Translations under genes and position numbers: made by a program
Shown: positions 1-8,805 of the stretch, piece by piece
How positions within the stretch are numbered: the stretch's first letter is position 1
Layout: every line of letters begins with the position of its first letter
DNA from: Gammaproteobacteria bacterium
GTDB lineage: Bacteria > Pseudomonadota > Gammaproteobacteria > Pseudomonadales > Azotimanducaceae
Assembly: GCA_012269545.1 (NCBI GenBank)
Contig: JAAXKB010000028.1
Coordinates: 37,381 to 101,380 of the forward strand
Length of the DNA stretch: 64,000 nucleotides
Reading direction: 5' to 3'
The notes under the pieces: generated by a model
Seen by the model: the letters and a program-made list of their open reading frames with translations, nothing else
Databases searched by the model: none
What the model was told of the DNA's origin: nothing

Positions 1-132
1 CATGCTGCGATAGGCGTTCAGCAGTTTACTGAAGTCCGCAGGCTCGTTGCCCAAGGGTTCCTTATCCAAAAAACTGTCGATTCGGGCGTCATCCCAAACT
101 TCGTCAATAACTTTTATTTTATCTGGGCGCAT
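1..132 (-). CDS. Small conserved hypothetical protein, N-terminal part (cut by window edge)
   Basis: The frame stays open for 44 codons from an ATG to the window edge. It begins [17 protein letters not shown] and continues with acidic and helical residues ([22 protein letters not shown]). The opening resembles a short, about 95-residue, conserved family of unknown function in Pseudomonas and relatives (PA4642-type, from memory). A purine-rich GGAAAA lies about 6 bases before the ATG. It is divergent from ftsK. No function can be given, and the C-terminal half lies outside the window. Confidence 0.55.
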   Translation of the reverse strand, partial: MRPDKIKVIDEVWDDARIDSFLDKEPLGNEPADFSKLLNAYRSM

Positions 133-255
133 CGTCGTTTTCCGTTAAGTTTTGGTCGGGTGGCAGAGGCATACGCTGTCTCACTGTGCATTGTGCCCAT
201 TTGTACCGGAAACGGCGAGTGCGTACACTTGACCCTCGTCAAGAGGATACTTTTT

Positions 256-2583
256 TTGTCGACGCCCGCTACCAATCGTCCGCTGCCGCTGCGCGAAATG
301 TTCTTGGTGCTCATCGGCACCCTAGCAGTGTTTGTGCTGCTCGCCATTGCTTCCTATTCACCGGAAGATCCGTCGTTTAACTATACCGGTGCCAACACCA
401 ACACGCAGAATCTTGTGGGCTCTGCCGGAGCGTATCTTGCGGATTTTCTGCTTTTTTTGTTTGGCTGGATGGCTTATCTGCTACCCATGGGGCTGATTTA
501 CGGGGCGCTGCGACTACTCAAGCTGCGCGTCATCAAACCCGACGCGCTGGGGATTGGTGTGCGCTCCAGCGGTTGGATCGCGTCCCTGCTGTGTTCTTGC
601 GTGCTCATGTATCTGCACAACTATTCAGGGGATTCGCTGCCGTCTGGCGCGGGCGGTGTACTGGGCATGGCCTTGGGCGCCTGGGGAGCTGGTGTTTTCG
701 GCGTTGTCGGATTGACGGTTTTGTGTTCGGCGGGCTTCTTGATCGGCGCGCAAGCTGCGCTGGGGTTTTCCTGGCTGCAGATTACCGAAATGTTGGGGCG
801 TGGGCTGACCCGCCTTTGGCATAAAGGCGCGGAGACGTTTGATCGGCTGAACGATCGGCGTCTGGCCAAAGCTCAGGAGCGTCAGCGGGCGCAAGCACAG
901 GCCGAGCAAGAAGAAAACTCCATTGCGCACAAACGTAAAGCTGAACTTACGGCAACTCTGGAGGCGAAGAACGCAGCCGCTGGCAGTTCGCCTGACGCAT
1001 CTGATGCGGGTAAGTCTTCCGTGCAGATTTTGCCTGCGGCAGCGGAGAAAAAACCTGCGAGCAAAACCCAGCAAAAACGCCTCTTTGACAGTCAAACCAT
1101 TACCGAACTGCCGGATGTCGACTTGTTGGATCAGCCCAATGGCAATCAGGGCGGGGCCTTCAGTGCTGACGTATTAGAGGCCATGTCCAAGCAACTGGAA
1201 CTCAAACTGGCGGATTTCAATGTTGAGGCCGTTGTCGTGTCTGTGCTGCCGGGCCCCGTAATTACTCGGTTTGAAATCCAGCCCGCTGCTGGGGTGAAGG
1301 TGCAGAAAATCAGCGCGCTGGCCAAGGACTTAGCCCGCTCTCTGGCCGTCATAAGCGTACGCATTGTTGAAGTGATTCCCGGCAAGCCCTATGTGGGTAT
1401 CGAAATCCCCAACGAACACCGGGAAATGGTGCAGCTGCACGAAGTCATCAATTCGTCTTCGTTTCAGGAAGCGACGAGTCATTTGGCGCTGGCGCTGGGT
1501 AAGGATATTGCCGGGGCGACCATCGTTGCGGATATTGCGCGCATGCCGCACTTGCTGGTGGCGGGTACGACCGGTTCCGGTAAGTCGGTTGGCGTCAACT
1601 CCATGCTTCTCAGCATTTTGCTCAAGGCAACCCCCGAGCAGGTTCGCCTGATATTGGTCGATCCCAAAATGCTGGAGTTGTCGATTTACGAGGGTATCCC
1701 TCATCTCTTGGCGCCCGTAGTCACGGACATGAAAGAGGCAGCCCACGCGCTGAATTGGGCCGTAGGAGAGATGGAGAGACGCTATCGACTGATGGCCGCC
1801 TTAGGCGTTCGGAATTTAGCCGGATTTAATAGGCAGGTAAAAGAGGCTGCCGCCAAGGGCGAGCCGATTAAGGATCCTCTGTGGCCGTTAGAGGCCGAAC
1901 AGGCGCCGGAGCTGGAGGCGCTGCCGGCCATTGTTATCGTGATTGATGAGTTCGCCGACATGATGATGATCGTGGGCAAGAAAGTAGAGCAGTTGATTGC
2001 GCGCATTGCGCAGAAGGCCCGGGCCGCTGGTATTCACCTAATTTTGGCTACCCAACGGCCGTCTGTTGATGTGATCACTGGCCTGATTAAGGCCAACATA
2101 CCGTCGCGTATCAGTTTCCAAGTCTCATCACGTATCGATTCTCGGACGATCTTGGATCAGGGCGGTGCTGAACAGCTGCTTGGTCATGGCGACATGCTGT
2201 ACCTGCCGCCGGGCACCGCACTGCCGCAGCGCGTGCACGGTGCCTTCGTCTCGGACGATGAAGTGCACCGCGTGGTGGAAGATTGGAAGCAGCGAGGTGC
2301 ACCGGACTACCTTGAAGACATTCTCACTGGACAGACCGAGGGTGAAGCCTTCGTTAAGTTGGATTCGGATGATGATGCAGAACAGTCCGACGAACTCTAC
2401 GACGAGGCTGTGGCATTTGTGCTGGAGTCTCGACGCGCATCCATCTCTGCCGTACAGCGCAAGCTGCGGATAGGCTACAACCGCGCTGCGCGGTTGATCG
2501 AATCCATGGAAGCCGCCGGTGTGGTTTCAAGCATGAACACAAATGGCAGCCGCGAAGTATTGGTGCCCGAGCGGAATGGTTAG
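256..2583 (+). CDS. ftsK: DNA translocase FtsK
   Basis: Septum-anchored ATPase that pumps chromosome ends toward dif during division and activates XerCD. With this start the protein has 775 residues. About four membrane segments fill residues 15-170, followed by a charged, Ala/Gln-rich linker that is short for FtsK. The RecA-like motor has Walker A GTTGSGKS (437-444) and Walker [10 protein letters not shown] (from about 560). The C-terminal winged-helix gamma domain (about 710-770), which reads KOPS sites, is intact. I chose the TTG at 256 because AAGAGGA sits 8 bases upstream. The same frame is open to a GTG at 160, which has no good ribosome site and would add 32 residues. lolA and rarA follow closely, the usual gammaproteobacterial order. 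Confidence 0.96.
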   Translation: MSTPATNRPLPLREMFLVLIGTLAVFVLLAIASYSPEDPSFNYTGANTNTQNLVGSAGAYLADFLLFLFGWMAYLLPMGLIYGALRLLKLRVIKPDALGIGVRSSGWIASLLCSCVLMYLHNYSGDSLPSGAGGVLGMALGAWGAGVFGVVGLTVLCSAGFLIGAQAALGFSWLQITEMLGRGLTRLWHKGAETFDRLNDRRLAKAQERQRAQAQAEQEENSIAHKRKAELTATLEAKNAAAGSSPDASDAGKSSVQILPAAAEKKPASKTQQKRLFDSQTITELPDVDLLDQPNGNQGGAFSADVLEAMSKQLELKLADFNVEAVVVSVLPGPVITRFEIQPAAGVKVQKISALAKDLARSLAVISVRIVEVIPGKPYVGIEIPNEHREMVQLHEVINSSSFQEATSHLALALGKDIAGATIVADIARMPHLLVAGTTGSGKSVGVNSMLLSILLKATPEQVRLILVDPKMLELSIYEGIPHLLAPVVTDMKEAAHALNWAVGEMERRYRLMAALGVRNLAGFNRQVKEAAAKGEPIKDPLWPLEAEQAPELEALPAIVIVIDEFADMMMIVGKKVEQLIARIAQKARAAGIHLILATQRPSVDVITGLIKANIPSRISFQVSSRIDSRTILDQGGAEQLLGHGDMLYLPPGTALPQRVHGAFVSDDEVHRVVEDWKQRGAPDYLEDILTGQTEGEAFVKLDSDDDAEQSDELYDEAVAFVLESRRASISAVQRKLRIGYNRAARLIESMEAAGVVSSMNTNGSREVLVPERNG

Positions 2584-2601
2584 GGCAAGTGCTTAGGACC
2601 A

Positions 2602-3252
2602 ATGTTTAGTCAGTGGGCCTCTTTCGGCCGGGGAGGGCCTTGGGCACTGACAGTGTCGCTGGTGCTGCTGTTGCTTGGCGTGAACTTAAGTGCAGACACG
2701 CTCAGTCCAGCGCAGGCTTTGAGCCAGCGCATGTCGGCTTTGGACGGTATGCGCGCCGATATCGTGCAGAAAATTTATGCGAATGGCGTGGTGCTGGAGG
2801 AGAGCCAAGGCACTATGGCATTAGCCAAGCCAAACTTGCGCTGGCAAATCGACACGCCGTTGCCGCAGGTGATCTTGGTACGGCAAAACGAACTGCAAAT
2901 TTACGATGAGGATCTGGCCCAGCTGACGATCAGGGACTGGACGGACGCCCAAAACGAAACCCCCGCCGATGTGCTAATGGAACCTGCGCGCCTGCTCAGC
3001 GGAGATTACAGTGTGACCTATGATCGGCGAGGCGCCACAGAGGTTTATCGGTTGTTTTCGGATGCACCTTCATCGTTTTTTCAGCTGCTGGAAATTGGCT
3101 TTGCTGACCGTGTTCTCGAGTCGTTGGTGATCTTGGACTGGCAAGGCCAACAAACTCAGATCCGCTTTCTCAACGTTGAGATGGTGACCGAACTGCCAGC
3201 GCAATTGTTTGAGTTGTCGGTGCCTCAGGGCACGGATGTGATTCGTGGCTGA
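2602..3252 (+). CDS. lolA: Outer-membrane lipoprotein carrier protein LolA
   Basis: Periplasmic chaperone that takes mature lipoproteins from LolCDE and hands them to LolB. The 216 residues begin with a signal peptide: a hydrophobic core at about 14-28 and likely cleavage near residue 31 (NLSA/DT). The mature part is typical LolA: an SQRMSALDGMRADIVQK opening, a KPNLRWQID strand and a closing FELSVPQGTDVI. The gene starts 18 bases after ftsK and overlaps the start of rarA by 8 bases, so the three are probably co-transcribed and lolA-rarA translationally coupled. Confidence 0.93.
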   Translation: MFSQWASFGRGGPWALTVSLVLLLLGVNLSADTLSPAQALSQRMSALDGMRADIVQKIYANGVVLEESQGTMALAKPNLRWQIDTPLPQVILVRQNELQIYDEDLAQLTIRDWTDAQNETPADVLMEPARLLSGDYSVTYDRRGATEVYRLFSDAPSSFFQLLEIGFADRVLESLVILDWQGQQTQIRFLNVEMVTELPAQLFELSVPQGTDVIRG

Positions 3253-4573
3253 CCTGTTTGGCGCCACTGACGATGGCGGCTTAGATCCGCGGCCGTTGGC
3301 TGACCGGCTGAGGCCAGTCACATTGAGCGAATACGTTGGCCAGACGCATCTATTGGCCAAGGACAAACCGCTGGGTGGCTTGGCAGCCCGGCAACATATC
3401 CATTCGATGTTGCTGTGGGGACCACCGGGTACCGGCAAAACGACATTGGCCAGATTGCTCGCTGATAATGCGGGCTGCCAATGGGTTAGCTTGTCCGCCG
3501 TACTGTCCGGAGTAAAAGACATCCGCGCGGCAGTGTCTTTGGCAGAACAATATCTGGCTCAAGGCAAGCGTACGGTTCTTTTTGTTGATGAGGTGCATCG
3601 ATTCAACAAAGCCCAACAGGACGCTTTTTTACCTCACGTGGAAGCAGGCACGGTGACCTTTATCGGCGCAACCACGGAGAACCCTTCCTTTGAAGTGAAT
3701 GCGGCTCTGTTATCCCGAGCCCGGGTCTATGTCTTGCAGCGGCTGACAGACGAGGAGCTGCTTGAGGTGGTGTCGCGCGGCCTAGAGGTTCTGGACAAGC
3801 CCATGCCGACACCGGTGCGTCATATGCTGGTAGCGGTAGCTGACGGTGACGCGCGTCGAGCATTGAATATCTTGGAAATCGCCGCTCAGCTTACCGAAGG
3901 TGAGATTACCCAAGAGATGCTGGCATCGGTTGCGGGCGAGCAGGTAAGGCGCTTCGATAAGGGCGGCGACATTTTTTACGAGCAAATTTCGGCGTTGCAT
4001 AAATCCGTTCGCGGCAGCGCACCGGATGCCGCCTTATACTGGTTTTGCCGCATGCTCGACGGTGGCGCCGACCCTCGTTACATCGGGCGGCGGATTCTGC
4101 GAATGGCCAGCGAGGACATTGGTAATGCCGACCCCCGGGCACTGCAACTCACGGAATCTGCGCTATCAACGTTTGAGCGTCTCGGGTCTCCGGAGGGCGA
4201 GCTGGCGCTGGCTCAAGCGGTACTCTATCTTGCCAGCGTGCCGAAGAGCGACGCGGCTTATAAAGCCTTTGGAGAGGCCATGGCGTTTGTTAAACAAACG
4301 CCGTCTCACGAGGTGCCCATGCATTTACGCAATGCACCTACACAGATGATGAAAGGACTGGGCTATGGCGAAGGGTATCGACACGCTCATGCGGAAAATA
4401 CCACCGATGTAGGCGCCTACGCGGCAGGAGAAAACTACTTTCCAGATGAATTGCAGCCGGTGACGTTCTATCATCCCGCCGCCGCTGGTCTGGAAGAGAA
4501 GATCCGCCAGCGCCTGCAGCGATTGGCGGCGGCAGATGCCTTAGCTACAGGCCAGCAACCAACGCAAGAGTGA
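3245..4573 (+). CDS. rarA: Replication-associated recombination protein A (MgsA/RarA AAA+ ATPase)
   Basis: Clamp-loader-like AAA+ ATPase that acts at stalled replication forks. The 442 residues fit the family. Features seen are an N-terminal DLFG segment, RLRPVTLSEYVGQ, Walker A GPPGTGKT (59-66), Walker B VLFVDEVHRFN (111-121), sensor 1 GATTENPSFEVN, and the C-terminal tetramerisation region with the family signature LRNAPTQMMKGLGYGEGY. The start is a GTG lying inside the end of lolA. serS follows after 52 bases. Confidence 0.95.
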   Translation: MADLFGATDDGGLDPRPLADRLRPVTLSEYVGQTHLLAKDKPLGGLAARQHIHSMLLWGPPGTGKTTLARLLADNAGCQWVSLSAVLSGVKDIRAAVSLAEQYLAQGKRTVLFVDEVHRFNKAQQDAFLPHVEAGTVTFIGATTENPSFEVNAALLSRARVYVLQRLTDEELLEVVSRGLEVLDKPMPTPVRHMLVAVADGDARRALNILEIAAQLTEGEITQEMLASVAGEQVRRFDKGGDIFYEQISALHKSVRGSAPDAALYWFCRMLDGGADPRYIGRRILRMASEDIGNADPRALQLTESALSTFERLGSPEGELALAQAVLYLASVPKSDAAYKAFGEAMAFVKQTPSHEVPMHLRNAPTQMMKGLGYGEGYRHAHAENTTDVGAYAAGENYFPDELQPVTFYHPAAAGLEEKIRQRLQRLAAADALATGQQPTQE

Positions 4574-4625
4574 TGTCGCAAACCCTTGGTTGGATTTTTT
4601 TATTTGATTAATCGCGGATAGATGC

Positions 4626-5903
4626 ATGTTAGATATCAAGTTGTTGCGTAGTGAACCGGATCGGGTAGCTCAGGCCCTGATGGTGAAAGGCTATCACTTT
4701 GATGTTGCCGGATTTGCAAGTCTTGAAGAACAACGCAAACGTTTGCAGCAGCAGACCGAAGACCTGCAAAACGAGCGCAACGTCAAATCGAAATCGATTG
4801 GCCAGGCCAAGGCCGCAGGGGAAGATATTGCACCCTTACTTGCCGAGGTCGGCGATTTGGGCGAGCGCCTAGATCAATCTAAGGCGGCCTTTGCCGAGGT
4901 TCAACAAGCCATGCAAACGCTGCTGATGTCGCTGCCTAATATGCCCCATGAGAGCGTTCCCGCGGGCAAGGACGAGACTGATAATGAACTGCGCAGCACG
5001 TGGGGCTCGCCGGGTGCGTTTGATGCAGCGCCGCTTGATCATGTGGATCTTGCAGACAAGGGTGGTTTGGACTTTGAAACCGCAGCGAAGATCACCGGAT
5101 CGCGCTTTGTGGTCATGCGTGGTCCTCTGGCCAGACTGCACAGGGCTTTGACCCAATTTATGCTGGATCTGCACACGCAGAAGCACGGCTACCAAGAGGT
5201 GTATGTACCGTATATGGTCAACGCCGACAGCGCGCGCGGCACGGGTCAGCTACCCAAGGCAGCAGAAGACATGTTTCGGGTGGACGCGGAAAACGACCTC
5301 TACTTGATTCCCACCGCCGAAGTTCCCGTTACCAATTTGTATCGGGGCGAAATTCTCAGCGAAGCCGATTTGCCCATACGACACGTTTGTCATACTCCGT
5401 GTTTTCGCAGTGAGGCAGGCAGCTATGGGCGCGATACCCGAGGGATGATCCGCCAACACCAATTTGAAAAAGTAGAGCTGGTGCAGCTGGTTCATCCGGA
5501 GACTTCGTGGGACGCGTTGGACGTATTGACCGGTCACGCTGAAACGGTTTTACAGCAGTTAGAATTGCCTTATCGATCCATGGTGTTGTGCGGCGGAGAC
5601 ACCAGTTTTACCGCGGCGAAAACCATTGATCTGGAGGTGTGGCTGCCTAGCGAAAATCAATATCGGGAGATTTCGTCCTGCAGCAACTTTCTCGATTTTC
5701 AGGCGCGCCGGATGCAGGCGCGTTTTCGTAACGCCGATGGCGACATACAGCTGGTGCATACGTTGAACGGTTCCGGCTTGGCCGTTGGCAGAACCTTGGT
5801 AGCACTTGTTGAAAACAATCAGTTGGGTGATGGAACCATCGCAGTGCCCGAGGCATTGCGTGCCCATTTGGGCGGGGCGGATCGATGGCAGCTGAATCCG
5901 TGA
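4626..5903 (+). CDS. serS: Seryl-tRNA synthetase
   Basis: Class II aminoacyl-tRNA synthetase charging tRNA-Ser, one of whose substrates is encoded at 53.2 kb. Its 425 residues match the family. The N-terminal antiparallel coiled coil spans about residues 27-105. The catalytic core has motif 2 around [21 protein letters not shown] (about 260) and motif 3 [16 protein letters not shown] (about 384). It starts at an ATG after a GGATAGATGC stretch; a second ATG four bases upstream is out of frame. It lies between rarA and cysG as in Pseudomonas. Confidence 0.97.
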   Translation: MLDIKLLRSEPDRVAQALMVKGYHFDVAGFASLEEQRKRLQQQTEDLQNERNVKSKSIGQAKAAGEDIAPLLAEVGDLGERLDQSKAAFAEVQQAMQTLLMSLPNMPHESVPAGKDETDNELRSTWGSPGAFDAAPLDHVDLADKGGLDFETAAKITGSRFVVMRGPLARLHRALTQFMLDLHTQKHGYQEVYVPYMVNADSARGTGQLPKAAEDMFRVDAENDLYLIPTAEVPVTNLYRGEILSEADLPIRHVCHTPCFRSEAGSYGRDTRGMIRQHQFEKVELVQLVHPETSWDALDVLTGHAETVLQQLELPYRSMVLCGGDTSFTAAKTIDLEVWLPSENQYREISSCSNFLDFQARRMQARFRNADGDIQLVHTLNGSGLAVGRTLVALVENNQLGDGTIAVPEALRAHLGGADRWQLNP

Positions 5904-5942
5904 CAAAACACTCCGTTACTGGCATGGATTTACAGAGCTAAC

Positions 5943-7385
5943 GTGTTTTATCTGCCGCTTTTTCATCGGCTGCAAGGGCAGCCGTGTTTGGTGGTCGGCG
6001 GCGGTCAAACCGCTGTGCGAAAACTGCGATGGCTGGTTCGCGCCGGCGCGCAGATCACGGTCATTGCACCCGAGGTTGATCCGCAGATCCAGCGCATGCG
6101 CGATGCGGGTGAGCTGGTGATCGAGCGCAAGGAATTCTACTCCGAAGCGATCAATTCTCGGCTGCGATTGGTGATCAGCGCGACCAATGCGCCGCAGGTC
6201 AGTGAGTCTGTTTTTGTGGCCGCGATGAAGCAGCGTGTTTTGGTGAACTGCGTGGATCGCACAGAGCTGTGTACGATCATATTCCCAGCGATTATCGATC
6301 GATTCCCTATCTTGGTTGCGGTATCCAGCATGGGCCAGTCTCCTACGCTGTCGCGCAGCGTGCGGGGCTGGATAGAAACACGCTTGCCGCTGAAACTTGG
6401 TCGGCTAGCTGATCTGGCTGGAACATTGCGCTCGCAGGTGAAGCAAAAACTTTCCAGCGTTGATGCACGCAAGGGATTTTGGGACGCGGTCTTTGAGAGT
6501 CCGGCCGCGAGCAAGGCTATGCAGGGGGATTTGAACGCAGCGGTTAACGAAGCGCTGGACATGCTCAACCGAACCCAGGAAGCTGGCGAAATTGTACTGG
6601 TTGGCGCAGGCCCCGGCGATCCTGATTTGATCACCCTGCGCGGCTTACGTGCCATTCAGAGTGCGGATGTGCTGATGTACGACAAACTCGTCCACCCGTC
6701 TTTGCTGGAATATGCGCGTCGCGATGTTGAATTGGTCGATGTGGGTAAGCATGGGCCCCGAGAAGAGGCGGGTGCCACGGGTTGGGGGGCGACCCAGGGG
6801 TCGCAAGCCGCGCCGCGGCGGACGGGCAGCACCATGCAGCAGGCGATTAATCGCCGCATGGTTGAGCAAGCCCAAGACGGCAAAAAAGTGGTTCGGCTCA
6901 AGGGTGGTGACCCCTTCATCTTCGGTCGCGGTGGTGAAGAGCTGTTGGAGGCGGCAGCTCATGGATTTACGGTAGGCGTAATTCCCGGTATCTCGGCGGG
7001 AATGGCTGCCGCCAGTTATGCAGGCATACCTTTGACCCATCGACACATGAGTCAATCGGTCCGTTTTTTGACCGGTCATCGTGTAGCTGATGCGCAAAAT
7101 CTGGAATGGTCAGAATGGGCGCGGGATGATCAGACCCTTGTGATTTATATGGGCTTAGTCAATTTGGAAAAAATCCAGAATCGTTTGTTGGAAGCCGGTC
7201 GGAAGGGCACAACGCCGGCGGTTCTGATTGAGAATGCAACGCTACCAGAGCAGCGCGAGATTTATGCGCCCTTGGCCGAACTGCACAAGGCAGTGACGGC
7301 TGCTGGGATCAGCGGTCCGTCGATCATTATCGTTGGCGAAGTTGTCGCAGTGCCCAGCCAAGTCGAGATCAAACTTCAGCAGTAA
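5943..7385 (+). CDS. cysG: Siroheme synthase CysG (uroporphyrinogen-III methyltransferase / precorrin-2 dehydrogenase / ferrochelatase)
   Basis: Trifunctional enzyme making siroheme for sulfite and nitrite reductases from uroporphyrinogen III. The N-terminal NAD-binding dehydrogenase/chelatase part has VVGGGQTAVRK (18-28) and the conserved serine at 128 (VSSMGQSP). The C-terminal SAM-dependent methyltransferase begins near 218 (VLVGAGPGDPDLITL) and has GGDPFIFGRGGEE. The start is a GTG (MFYLPLFHRLQG). Oddly, after DVGKH (266-270) there is an extra run of roughly 26 Gly/Ala/Pro/Arg-rich residues (about 271-296) before the family resumes with MQQAINRRM. Other CysG proteins I know have only a few residues there. 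The inserted DNA is very GC-rich and holds a small palindrome. Confidence 0.94.
   Translation: MFYLPLFHRLQGQPCLVVGGGQTAVRKLRWLVRAGAQITVIAPEVDPQIQRMRDAGELVIERKEFYSEAINSRLRLVISATNAPQVSESVFVAAMKQRVLVNCVDRTELCTIIFPAIIDRFPILVAVSSMGQSPTLSRSVRGWIETRLPLKLGRLADLAGTLRSQVKQKLSSVDARKGFWDAVFESPAASKAMQGDLNAAVNEALDMLNRTQEAGEIVLVGAGPGDPDLITLRGLRAIQSADVLMYDKLVHPSLLEYARRDVELVDVGKHGPREEAGATGWGATQGSQAAPRRTGSTMQQAINRRMVEQAQDGKKVVRLKGGDPFIFGRGGEELLEAAAHGFTVGVIPGISAGMAAASYAGIPLTHRHMSQSVRFLTGHRVADAQNLEWSEWARDDQTLVIYMGLVNLEKIQNRLLEAGRKGTTPAVLIENATLPEQREIYAPLAELHKAVTAAGISGPSIIIVGEVVAVPSQVEIKLQQ
6789..6804. repeat. Palindrome inside the cysG insertion
   Basis: GCGACC-cagg-GGTCGC is a perfect 6-bp inverted repeat with a 4-base loop. 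It lies in the unusually GC-rich stretch that encodes the extra residues of CysG. It could mark a small palindromic insertion that stayed in frame; this is inference. Confidence 0.4.
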
Positions 7386-7429
7386 GCTGACCAGCTGGAG
7401 CATCGTCAACGCTGATCGGTAGCAGCTCG

Positions 7430-7753
7430 TTAAAGACAGTTGGTCGGGCGGGGAAGGCCGGCAATTTTCGCCGCGGTTTTTGCCGGGCTGCCACCAAAAA
7501 GCCCCATCAGATAGACACTGGAACCGCAGCCTTCGCCTAGCTGCTCTTTTATTAACTTGACCAAGGGTCGCATGGCCGGGGACGTCTCGGTGCGATCAAA
7601 GAAGTCGCGCAGCAGGTCGATGATTTGCCAGTGAGAGTCTGCGAGCACCAAGCCTTCGGCTGCCGCTAGGCGATGAGCCACATCGCGGTTCCACTCGTTC
7701 AGGTCGAGAAGAAATCCTTCTTTATCCAATTTGGGAAAGTCGACCGATGACAT
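7430..7753 (-). CDS. tusE: Sulfurtransferase TusE (DsrC-like)
   Basis: Final persulfide carrier of the Tus relay; it takes sulfur from TusBCD and gives it to MnmA for 2-thiouridine at tRNA position 34. The 107-residue protein has the family opening FPKLDKEGFL.DLNEW, SHWQIIDLLRDFF and the C-terminal PTNCL with the active cysteine penultimate (C106). The second conserved cysteine of true DsrC, about ten residues earlier, is absent, which argues for TusE rather than a sulfite-reductase partner. AAGGACTG precedes the ATG. It is the last gene of tusDCBE and converges on cysG. Confidence 0.92.
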   Translation of the reverse strand: MSSVDFPKLDKEGFLLDLNEWNRDVAHRLAAAEGLVLADSHWQIIDLLRDFFDRTETSPAMRPLVKLIKEQLGEGCGSSVYLMGLFGGSPAKTAAKIAGLPRPTNCL

Positions 7754-7757
7754 GGTA

Positions 7758-8033
7758 TCAGTCCTTCCAGCTGATGATGGGCGAATGTGCTTCGGTCAGC
7801 TCGACAAAGCCGTCATAGTCTACGGTTTCGATTGCGCCACGCTGCACCGCGCTGATACCTCTGGCCTCAGCATCCGTTCGCAACAGGCGAGCCATGCTCG
7901 ATGGCAGATTCGCCTGATGCCACCGATGGCAACCATACACGCCATCATCCAGCATCAGAACAAGGTCCTGCGGGTGTCTGCGCAGTAGGCACGACTTTAG
8001 CCCTGCATCGCTGAACACCAGATGCAGGCTCAT
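7758..8033 (-). CDS. tusB: Sulfurtransferase complex subunit TusB
   Basis: Small subunit (91 residues) of the TusBCD heterohexamer that relays sulfur from TusA to TusE. The DsrH-like pattern is visible: MSLHLVFSDAGL at the start, VLMLDDGVYG in the middle and VDYDGFVELT near the end. Its ATG overlaps the tusC stop (ATGA), so translation is coupled. tusE begins 4 bases after its stop. Confidence 0.88.
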   Translation of the reverse strand: MSLHLVFSDAGLKSCLLRRHPQDLVLMLDDGVYGCHRWHQANLPSSMARLLRTDAEARGISAVQRGAIETVDYDGFVELTEAHSPIISWKD

Positions 8034-8389
8034 CGCTGCCCACCGATAACGACATCGCTGCTGCTGATTAGGGCTTGTTGCTCGGCATAACCAATGGCTT
8101 CAAAGCCCAGGGTTTGATCTGGCTCGATGCCGCGCGACTCCAGCGAGCGGGCACACACAAAAAGCCTTTCTATTTCATAAGTCGGTAATCCGCTGAGCGT
8201 CTTGGTGAGGGTTGGCTGTTGTATGGCCTCGGCAGATTGGTGGTGCTGCAAACCCCATACGCCGTCATCGCGCAGCAGAATGGCCACATCGCCGTCAAGA
8301 GCAGCGGCAACCAGTGCTGCTTCTAACTGCTCTGCAGCGAAGCTACTGCCGTAGGGTGGACGACTGACGATGAACAAGTAGCGCTTCAT
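8030..8389 (-). CDS. tusC: Sulfurtransferase complex subunit TusC
   Basis: DsrF-like subunit of TusBCD, 119 residues. It opens with RYLFIVSRPPYGSSFAAEQLEAAL and has ALDGDVAILLRDDGVWGL and a closing ALISSSDVVIGG, all typical. It contributes structure; the active cysteine is in TusD. It overlaps tusD upstream and tusB downstream by four bases each (ATGA junctions), a tightly coupled operon. Confidence 0.9.
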   Translation of the reverse strand: MKRYLFIVSRPPYGSSFAAEQLEAALVAAALDGDVAILLRDDGVWGLQHHQSAEAIQQPTLTKTLSGLPTYEIERLFVCARSLESRGIEPDQTLGFEAIGYAEQQALISSSDVVIGGQR

Positions 8390-8781
8390 GCCGGGAACTC
8401 GACGTAGCGGTCAGCAGCAGCAATGGCGCTGATGAGTTGGCCAAGGCCAACAAGCTCAAACATGTTGCTCAGGGTGTGCGACGGCAGGTCGTAGCGTTCT
8501 TGTTCGTTCTCATCCACGACCCCGCGCTTGATGCCGCTGGCGATACATACGGCAAGCTCCGTGCCGCCGCTGCGCAGCGATTGCCAGCGTTGCGCAAGGT
8601 TCACGTTGTATCGCGTTTGCGGCGGTACTGTGCCATTCAAGCCCTGATAGACGCCCTCGTGGAAGAAGAACACGCGTTCAATCTGGTGTCCTCGGGCGAG
8701 CAATGCATCGGCAAAGCCAAGCGCATGCTCTGCTGCGTTACTGGAGTATGGTGCGCCGTGAACGGCGAGGGCATAAATCAT
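8386..8781 (-). CDS. tusD: Sulfurtransferase complex subunit TusD
   Basis: Catalytic DsrE-like subunit of TusBCD, 131 residues. It has YALAVHGAPYSSNAAEHAL at the N terminus, RVFFFHEGVYQGLN, and the active cysteine in ELAVCIASGIKRG (C79), where the persulfide forms. It is the first gene of tusDCBE. Just upstream, after 24 bases, lies the end of the RND transporter gene read on the same strand, so read-through from the pump operon is possible. Confidence 0.92.
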   Translation of the reverse strand: MIYALAVHGAPYSSNAAEHALGFADALLARGHQIERVFFFHEGVYQGLNGTVPPQTRYNVNLAQRWQSLRSGGTELAVCIASGIKRGVVDENEQERYDLPSHTLSNMFELVGLGQLISAIAAADRYVEFPA

Positions 8782-8805
8782 GGCGCTATGATAACCGAAC
8801 GGGCT

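Noticed and set aside
625..1095. 156-codon frame opposite ftsK
   Set aside because: A shadow of the ftsK linker; composition follows the antisense of a real gene.
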